The position numbers were made by a program, and so were the translations under genes. A stretch of 25,467 nt of DNA from Alistipes sp. UBA940 (lineage in GTDB: Bacteria; Bacteroidota; Bacteroidia; Bacteroidales; Rikenellaceae). Of this stretch, positions 8,376 through 15,196 are shown in pieces. The DNA is taken from NCBI GenBank assembly GCA_002293425.1, contig DBDE01000033.1, positions 45,098 to 70,564 on the forward strand, written 5' to 3'. The notes beneath the pieces were generated by a model that was not told the DNA's origin, did no database searches, and saw nothing but the letters and a program-made list of their open reading frames with translations. Every line of letters starts with the position of its first letter. Position 1 is the first letter of the stretch.

Positions 8376-9663
8376 TTTGCCATAATCCGACCGAGGCAGA
8401 TGTGAAACAAATTCGCAATGTAGCTCCGCTGGATTTGCCATTTTTTAACCCGAGTGCGCGCTTCAGTTCAGCGGTTGAGAGGGGAAAATTGTGCCTCAAA
8501 ATCTCGACATTTTTTACTTTTTGCGCCTTTATCCGTCGCTTCAATTCTTTTGGATTGAATGGCTCAATAGATTGAATATCAATTACTTTGCCCATCAAAT
8601 CGACAGGTTTTTCGGTCGAAAACGCGTAGCCATTGTCGCTATCGATCCAGGCTCCTCGCTCTGAAAAATAGCGGCGCGCAAGTCGCGATTTTTGCAAACT
8701 AACATCGGGAATAACAAGGAATTTATATAAATCCGGCTCGAATGGATTGGGCTCAACGGAGTAATCTGCGTGAGATGGATTGTCAATAAACGGATATTCC
8801 ACCTCGCCTAATCCGATTGCAATAGCTCGAATTATCGGATTATTATTCGTCTGTCGCTTTGAAAGCGACGGATTGACAAGGGGAATCTCGGCAACAACTT
8901 CCTTGCACTCTCCGTCGAGTGAAATAACCTCAGCACGCGCTTCAAACCCAAATACTCGAAAAATTTCGGCAATATCGAATAGAGGCGAAAGTTTGACGAC
9001 AAGTGAGGAATGTGGTGGATATTTATCGTAATTATTATCATCTGTCGCCGACAAAGCGACGGATGAATCGACGCGTTTCCAAGCCGAAAATTTTCGCCGA
9101 ATTTCAGGCAAAAGGGCGACCATATCGGGCGAACAATCCTCCATTCGAACCAACTTTTTGCCAACCGAATCACGTCTGTCGGGGTCGGCATAAATGAGGT
9201 CGACGCGGGAAAAATCGACCTCTTCTGCACGCAAAAAATCTTCGGCTGAAGTGTTGATTATCAATATGTTACGCACTCCGAGACGGTCTAAATTTTCACG
9301 TGCAATGGCGGCCAATTCGGGGTCTTTTTCGAGGGTAATCACCTGCTCGAAATTGCGCGACAAAGCCCAAGAATCGACCCCGAGGCCGCAAGTGAGGTCG
9401 ATCGCCGTGCGTCCCGAATAGCTTTTTAGCAAAGCCGCGGCCTCGCCCGACGACTGCTCAAAAGCCCTTCCAGTAAGGACGCAACGTGCCGAGTACCAGC
9501 TCGGTAGCTTACTTTCGGCGCGTCGCAAATACTTCACCTGAGACGCCACCAAAGCCGCATTAGGAACCTTGCGATCCAACGCTACAGCCAGCGGATCGCG
9601 ATCGAGGTTTTGCTCGACCAAATCGCGAAACCGAGAACTCAAAAGTATTTCTAATTCTCTCAT
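8362..9663 (-). CDS. Class I methyltransferase with THUMP-like domain (PG_1098-like)
   Basis: 433 residues from the ATG at 9663; the open frame extends to 9747, but that overlaps comEC and shows no conservation. About 70 N-terminal residues precede a Rossmann fold with motif I AIDLTCGLGVDSWALS (D89-S102), acidic motif II LEKDPE and motif IV YADPDRRD (about 159-165). A C-terminal domain (PKELKRRIKAQ to the end) matches the THUMP-like tail of Bacteroidetes PG_1098-type proteins, which suggests an RNA substrate. Two palindromic elements lie within it. The one at 9041 sits in a segment rich in S, D and N (SSVALSATDDNNYDK) between LLPEIRRKF and VVKLSPLFDI, which looks like an extra loop compared with relatives as I remember them. 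comEC ends 2 nt upstream, so the two genes likely share a transcript. Confidence 0.85.
   Translation of the reverse strand: MRELEILLSSRFRDLVEQNLDRDPLAVALDRKVPNAALVASQVKYLRRAESKLPSWYSARCVLTGRAFEQSSGEAAALLKSYSGRTAIDLTCGLGVDSWALSRNFEQVITLEKDPELAAIARENLDRLGVRNILIINTSAEDFLRAEEVDFSRVDLIYADPDRRDSVGKKLVRMEDCSPDMVALLPEIRRKFSAWKRVDSSVALSATDDNNYDKYPPHSSLVVKLSPLFDIAEIFRVFGFEARAEVISLDGECKEVVAEIPLVNPSLSKRQTNNNPIIRAIAIGLGEVEYPFIDNPSHADYSVEPNPFEPDLYKFLVIPDVSLQKSRLARRYFSERGAWIDSDNGYAFSTEKPVDLMGKVIDIQSIEPFNPKELKRRIKAQKVKNVEILRHNFPLSTAELKRALGLKNGKSSGATLRICFTSASVGLWQITLG
8850..8872 (-). repeat. Intragenic palindromic element, copy C
   Basis: A 23-nt element. On the plus strand the arms are TCTGTCGCTTT and AAAGCGACGGA around a single G, with one mismatch in 11 bp. 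In coding sense (minus strand) it is read PSLSKRQ, the same frame as copy A, inside the THUMP-like methyltransferase gene. It is followed by an AT-rich NNN-coding stretch. Confidence 0.85.
9041..9063 (-). repeat. Intragenic palindromic element, copy D
   Basis: A 23-nt element with outer arms CATCTGTCGC (9039-9048) and GCGACGGATG (9056-9065), nine of ten paired, around CGACAAA. In coding sense it is read SVALSAT, a third frame different from copies A/C and B. An AT-rich NN-coding stretch follows, as with copy C. Confidence 0.85.
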
Positions 9664-9665
9664 TA

Positions 9666-11114
9666 TCAGCACATTACACTCTTTTGACGAGAAAGGAGCC
9701 AAATGGTGAAACCGGTAAAAATCGCATAAACCCCGACTGTGCCCCAAAACGGTAAAGTGTACTCAATTGCCACTCCCGGAACGCGGCTAACAGATTGAAT
9801 AACAGTGTTTTGCAGCCACGCAGGTAGCCCTATCAGCCATCGGAAAACAGGCTCTAAAAGCGGGATCGGCAACGCGATCCAAAATGCCGAAAAACCCACT
9901 ATCGCCCACGCTGTGAGCATCACAATCGGGTTCAGAAGCACTCCCAGAGGCGAAATGACCCCAAAAGTGTGCGAAACCAAAGGCATCGTCGCAAGCGATG
10001 CGACGGCACCGATGATGATGGTGCTCCACAGCACATTCAACGCCCGCCAACGACTCGTTACAAACCTGTAAAGCGTTGGAAACCAGCACATTATGCCCGC
10101 GACAGCCAACATCGAAAGCTGAAACCCGATGTCGAAAACCAAGCCCGGCCTCAGAGCTAAAAGCACCACCGCCGTGCCGCAAAGAATATTGACAGGCGAA
10201 CGCGTAACACTCAGAGCCACAGCAAGTTGCGCACCTGTAAACATTGCCGCCGCCCGCAAAACGCTCGGCGACATTCCCGAAAGGGCGGCATAAACCCAAA
10301 TCGCAACGACAGCCATAAAATTCTTCAACAACCTCCCTCCCCGAAAAAGTGGCAAAAGATAGAGCAACCCATTGATTATCAAGAAGATAATGCCGACGTG
10401 GAGACCCGAAACAGCAAGCAAATGGGCCGTTCCGGTTCGCGAATAAGCCGTCCGCAACTCCCGCGAAATCTCCCGCCGAGCACCTACCGTCATAGCGGCG
10501 GCAACAGCGCGCTCATCAGAGCTAAGGTGCACTCTATCAAGGCGTTGCGTCGCCGAAGCCTGCAACCGCTTAAAGAAAAATCGCCCTCTGTCCGAGCTCA
10601 CCGACGGATTCGAAAATCGAGAAATATAGGTCCGGCCCGTAAATCCGCGCGCCCGCATTAACCGTGCGTAACTGCTTGATAATGAGTCGATTGGGTTGAC
10701 ATAGCCCGTAAACCGAACGCGGTCGCCAAGCCCGAACCGATACATAGTGTCGAACGCAACCAGCAACTTCTCGCCGCGCCCGCGCTCCGAAACGATCCGC
10801 CCGTCGGAGTGCATCGCCCGACCGCCACGCCAAACAGGATGATCCTCCAAAACGACCTCTAACGGCAACCTAACTCCCTGAGCAACAATGCTTTGCGGCT
10901 CGTGAAGTCGCGCTAAAACGGCACCGAAAAAGAGCACCGAAAAGCCCACATAAAGCCATGAAATCGGCCCTCTGAGAAGCAAGGAAATTGCAGCCACAAG
11001 GAAACAAACCCCGCCACACACGCACCAAACCCACATTTCGGCAACCGAGGCAAGCAAAATGCCCGCCACAAAAGCCACCAAAACCCAAAACAACGGAACA
11101 CTCCTCGGAGACAC
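9666..11114 (-). CDS. comEC: ComEC/Rec2-type DNA-uptake channel protein, short form
   Basis: 482 residues with a GTG start at 11114. Hydrophobic segments at about residues 8-65 are followed by a soluble domain (about 75-195, OB-fold/DUF4131-like: RLPLEVVLED, GDRVRFTGYVNP) and the Competence domain with the diagnostic HLLAVSGLHVG at 231-241 and many membrane helices (IWVYAALSGMSPSVLRAAAM, FDIGFQLSMLAV). The family moves single-stranded DNA across the inner membrane in natural transformation. The C-terminal metallo-beta-lactamase-like nuclease domain of Gram-positive ComEC is absent, so the protein ends after the last helix; short forms are usual in Bacteroidetes. The downstream methyltransferase begins 2 nt after the stop. 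A T-rich terminator-like stretch lies just before the start codon (11123-11141). Confidence 0.9.
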   Translation of the reverse strand: MSPRSVPLFWVLVAFVAGILLASVAEMWVWCVCGGVCFLVAAISLLLRGPISWLYVGFSVLFFGAVLARLHEPQSIVAQGVRLPLEVVLEDHPVWRGGRAMHSDGRIVSERGRGEKLLVAFDTMYRFGLGDRVRFTGYVNPIDSLSSSYARLMRARGFTGRTYISRFSNPSVSSDRGRFFFKRLQASATQRLDRVHLSSDERAVAAAMTVGARREISRELRTAYSRTGTAHLLAVSGLHVGIIFLIINGLLYLLPLFRGGRLLKNFMAVVAIWVYAALSGMSPSVLRAAAMFTGAQLAVALSVTRSPVNILCGTAVVLLALRPGLVFDIGFQLSMLAVAGIMCWFPTLYRFVTSRWRALNVLWSTIIIGAVASLATMPLVSHTFGVISPLGVLLNPIVMLTAWAIVGFSAFWIALPIPLLEPVFRWLIGLPAWLQNTVIQSVSRVPGVAIEYTLPFWGTVGVYAIFTGFTIWLLSRQKSVMC

Positions 11115-11122
11115 AAAAACAG

Positions 11123-11268
11123 AAAAAAAAGCCCCCGGCTGCCGTCAATTCTCAAGCTGAACAGGCATAAAAGGAATCTGAAAGGGTTCCTGCCGAGGGC
11201 AAATTAATACCCTGCACAACCCCCCTCAAATTCCAAATATTCTACCTCAGTCAGCTTGAGTTTTGACT
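11123..11268 (-). ncRNA. Candidate structured RNA with 6S-RNA-like architecture
   Basis: Read on the minus strand, about 145 nt fold into one long interrupted hairpin. The closing stem pairs 11145-11165 with 11245-11266 and contains a perfect 10-bp block (CTCAAGCTGA 11151-11160 with TCAGCTTGAG 11251-11260). Next comes an AT-rich bubble (10 nt at 11235-11244, 7 nt at 11166-11172). An upper stem pairs 11173-11188 with 11218-11234 (16 pairs, one bulge, three G-U wobbles possible only in the minus-strand RNA). The apical stem pairs 11191-11199 with 11210-11216, with a 10-nt loop. A -7 box TAACTTTG precedes it and a T tract at 11130-11123 follows it. This is the layout of 6S RNA. Alternatively it is a comEC leader, because 11131-11141 can also pair with 11190-11200 as a terminator-like hairpin. 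Identity is not proven by primary sequence. Confidence 0.5.
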
Positions 11269-11272
11269 GCGG

Positions 11273-11280
11273 CAAAGTTA
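11273..11280 (-). promoter_or_regulatory. -7 box of the candidate structured RNA / comEC
   Basis: The minus strand reads TAACTTTG, a full match to the Bacteroidetes -7 consensus TAnnTTTG. Transcription would start near 11267, where the 5' arm of the predicted hairpin begins. No good -33 TTTG is seen 19-21 nt upstream. A second, weaker minus-strand candidate (TTTG at 11227-11230, 19 nt, TTAATTTG at 11200-11207) would start inside the hairpin. Confidence 0.5.
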
Positions 11281-11356
11281 CAAAAAAATCTCGGTTCTTT
11301 CGACAGGTTCCACAGGGGAAGAGACTGCGCCTGGTCGGAATATGGTCATTATCTAA

Positions 11357-11388
11357 TTTCCGAATTATCTCATTTTGAATTATCTTTG
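11357..11388 (+). promoter_or_regulatory. valS promoter
   Basis: TTTC (11357-11360), 20 nt, TATCTTTG (11381-11388). The -7 box is a perfect TAnnTTTG and the -33 box has one mismatch. The predicted start is near 11394, giving a leader of about 22 nt before the valS ATG. It also shows that the in-frame extension upstream of ATG 11416 is untranslated. Confidence 0.65.
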
Positions 11389-11415
11389 CAACTCGAAGAA
11401 AAACGAACCCGAACA

Positions 11416-14028
11416 ATGGAAAATTACAACCCTGCGGAGATAGAAAAAAAGTGGAACCGGCACTGGGATGAGCAAAACTTTTTTCATTCCGAACCTGACG
11501 ACAGAGAGCCCTACACCATCGTCATCCCGCCGCCAAACGTGACGGGGATACTCCACATGGGGCATATTCTGAACAACACGTTGCAGGATGTGTTGGTTCG
11601 GCGCGCCCGAATGATGGGCAAAAATGCCTGTTGGGTGCCGGGAACCGACCACGCAAGCATCGCCACCGAAGCCAAAGTGGTGGCCAAACTCGCCGCCGAG
11701 GGTATCAATAAATCGGACCTCACCCGCGAAGAGTTCCTCGACCACGCCTGGAAATGGAAAGAAGAGCACGGCGGGATAATCCTCAAACAGCTCAGAACGC
11801 TTGGTGCTTCGTGCGACTGGGCGAGGACGAAATTTACGATGGATCCCCAGATGAGTGAAAGCGTGATCAAGGTGTTCGTCGATCTGTATAACAAAGGTTT
11901 GGTCTATCGGGGAGTGCGGATGGTGAACTGGGACCCCGCGGCCCAGACCGCCTTGAGCGACGAAGAGGTGATCCATCGCGAAACGGCCGGAAAACTTTAT
12001 TATCTCAGGTATATGATAGAAGGGACAACGGATTACATCGTCGTGGCGACCACCCGTCCTGAAACCATTATGGGCGACGTGGCGGTGTGTGTCAACCCCG
12101 CCGACGAGAGATACAGCCACCTGAAAGGCAAAAGGGTTATAGTGCCGTTGGTTGGTCGGAGTGTGCCCATCATCGAGGACGACTATGTGACGATGGAGTT
12201 CGGGACGGGCGCGCTGAAGATAACCCCCGCCCACGACGTGAACGACTATGTTATCGGCGAAAAGCACGGGCTGGAAGTCATAGATGTGTTCAATTCAGAC
12301 GGGACGATCAGCGAAAAAAGCCCTCTCTATGTGGGTGAGGACAGGTTTGTGGTTAGAGAAAAGATTGCTGTGGAGCTTGCCGAAAAGGGTCTTGTCGAAA
12401 AGGTGGAAGAGTACACCAACCAGGTGGGATATTCGGAGCGCACGGGTGCCGCAATCGAACCCAAGCTGTCGATGCAGTGGTTCGTGAAGATGGAAAAGCT
12501 GGCCGAACCCGCCCTGAAAGCGGTGATGGAGGACACGGTGAGGTTCGTGCCGCCGAAATTCAAAAATACGTACAACCACTGGATGACCAACATAAAGGAT
12601 TGGTGTATCTCGCGACAACTGTGGTGGGGACAGAGGGTGCCAGCCTGGTTTCTGCCCGAGGGAGGATATGTGGTTGCCGAAAATGCGGACGAGGCGTTGC
12701 GGCTGGCCAGAGAGAAAAATAGGGCCCTGAATATGGCCGACCTCAGGCAGGATGAGGATGTGTTGGACACGTGGTTCAGCTCGTGGCTGTGGCCGATAAG
12801 TGTGTTCGACGGCATCAGACACCCCGATAATGGGGACATAAAGTACTATTATCCGACTAACGATCTGGTGACGGCTCCCGAGATAATCTTTTTCTGGGTG
12901 GCGCGGATGATAATGGTGGGCTATGAATATCGGCACCAGAGGCCATTCAATGCCGTCTATTTTACCGGAATCGTGCGCGACAAGCTGGGGCGGAAAATGT
13001 CGAAACAGTTGGGCAACTCGCCCGATCCGCTCGACCTGATCGCCCAATATGGTGCCGATGGGGTGAGAATGGGGATGATGCTCTCGACAAGCGCGGGCAA
13101 CGACATCATCTTCGACGAGGCGATGTGCGAACAGGGGCGCAACTTCGGCAACAAAATCTGGAACGCATGGCGGCTCGTTGCGATGTGGCGCGGCGCGGCG
13201 ACCGACGGAGTGCAACCTCTGGCGAGCAAAAAGGCGATAGAGTGGTTCGGGGCGAAGATGGATGCGGTGTTGGGCGAGATAGAGGGCTGTTTTGCCAATT
13301 ACAGGCTGAACGACGCCCTGATGGCCGCCTACAAATTGTTCTGGGACGACTTTTCAGGGAAATATCTCGAAATCGTGAAGCCCGCTTATGGGGAGGCGAT
13401 GGATAGCGCGACGTTGTCGGCAACCATCGGGTTTTTCGAAAAGTTGTTGCAGGTGTTGCACCCCTTCATTCCGTTCGTCACCGAGGAACTGTGGCATTGC
13501 ATAAGCGATCGGGGCGCAAAAGAGTGTGTAACGGTGAGCGATATGCCCGCTCCGAAGAGTGTGGACGAAGAGATTTTGAGCCGTTTCGAACTGATGTGGG
13601 AGGCGGTGACGGCCATCAGGGCGGTGCGCAAAAACCGCAATATCGCTATGCGGGAGCCGGTGGGGCTGATGGTTATAGCGGACGGGAATTTTCCTGCCGA
13701 GCTCTCTCCGATCCTGGAGAAGATGGGGGGGCTTTCGCAGGTGAGCGTCGTGACGGAGAAGCCGGCCGGATGCGACGGATTTATAGTCAAGACCACCCAA
13801 TATTTCGTGCCGCTGGGCGAGGCGGTGGACAAGGAGGCCGAGCTGGCAAAACTCACCGAAGAGCTGAAGTATCAGGAGGGGTTCCTGACGTCGGTGATGA
13901 GAAAGCTCGATAACGAGCGGTTCGTCGCGTCGGCTCCGGAGGCTGTGGTGGCGGCCGAACGAACCAAACGCGCCGACGCCGAAGCACGCATCGGTGCACT
14001 CAGGGAGCGGATAGAGGCGTTGCGATGA
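11416..14028 (+). CDS. valS: Valyl-tRNA synthetase
   Basis: Class I aminoacyl-tRNA synthetase charging tRNA-Val; cytosolic. 870 residues, typical of Bacteroidetes ValRS. The start is ATG 11416 (MENYNPAEIEKKWNRHW); the frame is open back to 11263, but a promoter lies inside that stretch. Signatures: PPPNVTGILHMGH with HMGH at 47-50 (the HIGH box); the CP1 editing domain (VATTRPETIMGDVAVCVNP, MEFGTGALKITPAHDVND); GRKMSKQLGNSPDPLD with KMSKQ at 527-531, a KMSKS variant; an anticodon-binding helical domain; and a C-terminal coiled-coil tRNA arm (about 800-870, rich in E, K and A). The next gene begins in an ATGA overlap with its stop. Confidence 0.97.
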   Translation: MENYNPAEIEKKWNRHWDEQNFFHSEPDDREPYTIVIPPPNVTGILHMGHILNNTLQDVLVRRARMMGKNACWVPGTDHASIATEAKVVAKLAAEGINKSDLTREEFLDHAWKWKEEHGGIILKQLRTLGASCDWARTKFTMDPQMSESVIKVFVDLYNKGLVYRGVRMVNWDPAAQTALSDEEVIHRETAGKLYYLRYMIEGTTDYIVVATTRPETIMGDVAVCVNPADERYSHLKGKRVIVPLVGRSVPIIEDDYVTMEFGTGALKITPAHDVNDYVIGEKHGLEVIDVFNSDGTISEKSPLYVGEDRFVVREKIAVELAEKGLVEKVEEYTNQVGYSERTGAAIEPKLSMQWFVKMEKLAEPALKAVMEDTVRFVPPKFKNTYNHWMTNIKDWCISRQLWWGQRVPAWFLPEGGYVVAENADEALRLAREKNRALNMADLRQDEDVLDTWFSSWLWPISVFDGIRHPDNGDIKYYYPTNDLVTAPEIIFFWVARMIMVGYEYRHQRPFNAVYFTGIVRDKLGRKMSKQLGNSPDPLDLIAQYGADGVRMGMMLSTSAGNDIIFDEAMCEQGRNFGNKIWNAWRLVAMWRGAATDGVQPLASKKAIEWFGAKMDAVLGEIEGCFANYRLNDALMAAYKLFWDDFSGKYLEIVKPAYGEAMDSATLSATIGFFEKLLQVLHPFIPFVTEELWHCISDRGAKECVTVSDMPAPKSVDEEILSRFELMWEAVTAIRAVRKNRNIAMREPVGLMVIADGNFPAELSPILEKMGGLSQVSVVTEKPAGCDGFIVKTTQYFVPLGEAVDKEAELAKLTEELKYQEGFLTSVMRKLDNERFVASAPEAVVAAERTKRADAEARIGALRERIEALR

Positions 14029-14948
14029 ACGCTTCCAGGCAGCCATTCATAGTTTCGGCACTGCTGGCAGGGATGCTCGCGGCGGCGTGCGTGTGGCGGC
14101 TCGCGGTGGAAGGAAGCAGCTTCCTGTTTACAATATATCCTCACTTGAACCCAATCTGTGCGGCCGTTCCGGCGGCGATAGTCATCGTGTGGACGCTGGT
14201 GATCATCTCACAACTCGCCATCAAATTCGCTCCGGGTGCGGGGCGCAACTATCTGCCCATTCAGCTCTTTGTCGTCGGAGTTGGTGCGGTGGCGATGCCG
14301 TCGGCCGAGTCGTTGGTGGCGGTGTGGCTCGTTGCGCTGGGGGTTCGGCGCGCCGCAATGTCGATGGGCAAGGGCTATCGGTTCGAGTCGGTCTTTCGCG
14401 CGGGGCTCTATATTGGGCTCGCCGTGCTTTTCTATGCCCCGTTGCTGGCGGTCGGGCTGGTGTTTGTTCCGGCATTCCTTATTATATATAAGCGGTCGTG
14501 GCGCGAATGGGTGGTCGCTTTGGTGGGGCTTGTGTTTCCGCTGCTGGCGGCGGCGTTCATCCATTGGACGATGGGTGCTGGGGACTTTTTCGTCCGGATG
14601 TGCAGCGGTGTGATGATCGGCAGCTTTGCGGGTTCACTCTCTGTCGGCGGAATTGTCGTCGGGGGGATTTTGGTTGCGCTGGGGATGGTGTGTGCTGTTT
14701 GCGGTCTTGTTCACCGAAAGGTTATCAGGGTTGGTCCGTCGCGATTTATGCTCTCTGCGGTGGTGCTGTTGGCGGCGTGCCTGGGGTTGGTGGTTGTCGG
14801 CGGGGTCGAGGCTGTGCCACTTGTCGCGCTGGCGGTCGCTTTGGTCGCCCCTTATGGTTTTGCGCCCCGATGGAGCGTTGTGGCGACGGTGGGATATGTT
14901 CTGCTGATCGTCGCCGCTTTCTGTTTTTGCTTGGTTCGACTTGCATAG
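14025..14948 (+). CDS. Polytopic membrane protein, unknown function
   Basis: 307 residues, very hydrophobic, with about 8-10 predicted membrane segments (for example near residues 8-26, 44-65, 77-110, 127-155, 160-178, 198-225, 242-263 and 286-305), short loops and no recognisable catalytic motif. The start ATG at 14025 overlaps the valS stop (ATGA), so expression depends on the valS transcript. The overall look resembles uncharacterised Bacteroidetes integral membrane families, but I cannot assign a family with confidence. A weak hairpin (ACCC/GGGT with T-rich tail, 14973-14990) follows and may end the transcript. Confidence 0.75.
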   Translation: MNASRQPFIVSALLAGMLAAACVWRLAVEGSSFLFTIYPHLNPICAAVPAAIVIVWTLVIISQLAIKFAPGAGRNYLPIQLFVVGVGAVAMPSAESLVAVWLVALGVRRAAMSMGKGYRFESVFRAGLYIGLAVLFYAPLLAVGLVFVPAFLIIYKRSWREWVVALVGLVFPLLAAAFIHWTMGAGDFFVRMCSGVMIGSFAGSLSVGGIVVGGILVALGMVCAVCGLVHRKVIRVGPSRFMLSAVVLLAACLGLVVVGGVEAVPLVALAVALVAPYGFAPRWSVVATVGYVLLIVAAFCFCLVRLA

Positions 14949-14998
14949 CGGGCCGAAAAAATCATCATTTTGACCCATTTCGGGTTTTATTCGAACCA

Positions 14999-15026
14999 AT
15001 TCGGACATTTGCTGTAACAAATTCGG
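14999..15026 (+). promoter_or_regulatory. Direct repeats upstream of the AraC-type regulator (possible operator)
   Basis: The 14949-15130 spacer contains no gene. It holds two ATTCGG half-sites (14999-15004 and 15021-15026) 22 bp apart start to start, about two helical turns, the spacing expected of AraC-family direct-repeat sites. A separate 10-bp direct repeat GACCCATTTC occurs at 14972 and 15036. No binding evidence exists; an autoregulatory site is inference. Confidence 0.3.
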
Positions 15027-15130
15027 TTAGTAATCGACCCATTTCTGTCATTTTGCGTACCAAAATAATATATTATTGTATTAATAGCGGTTAATAAATG
15101 TAGCGAATTGCATATTTTCCGCCTTTTTTC

Positions 15131-15161
15131 TTGCAGATTACAATATTTAGTTGTATCTTTG
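15131..15161 (+). promoter_or_regulatory. Promoter of the AraC-family regulator gene
   Basis: TTG (15131-15133), 20 nt, TATCTTTG (15154-15161), a full match to the Bacteroidetes pattern. The start would be near 15167, about 30 nt before ATG 15197. The TTG at 15131 is therefore promoter sequence rather than a start codon. Confidence 0.7.
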
Positions 15162-15196
15162 TGGTGTGTAAAACTACCAAACCAAAACCGATCGAA

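Noticed and set aside
7008..9063. CRISPR-like array made of the four palindromes
   Set aside because: Spacing is irregular (338 to about 1500 nt) and the intervening DNA is coding sequence of conserved proteins.
9984..10008. Possible fifth copy of the palindromic element, in comEC (GTCGC, 7 nt, GCGAC)
   Set aside because: Spacing fits, but the centre and flanks diverge and the encoded AVASLATMPLV is a normally conserved ComEC stretch, not an extra loop; probably chance.
11123..11268. SRP (4.5S) RNA
   Set aside because: The conserved apical loop sequence of SRP RNA is not present; the fold has a bubble instead.
11281..11415. T-box or other tRNA-sensing leader before valS
   Set aside because: The predicted transcript start leaves a leader of only about 22 nt, no T-box sequence or specifier hairpin is seen, and Bacteroidetes do not typically use T-boxes.
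11263..11415. N-terminal extension of valS
   Set aside because: The extra 51 residues resemble no ValRS and the region contains a promoter; ATG 11416 gives the normal N-terminus.
14971..14990. Terminator after the membrane protein gene
   Set aside because: Only a 4-bp ACCC/GGGT stem precedes the T-rich stretch; too weak to call as a separate feature.
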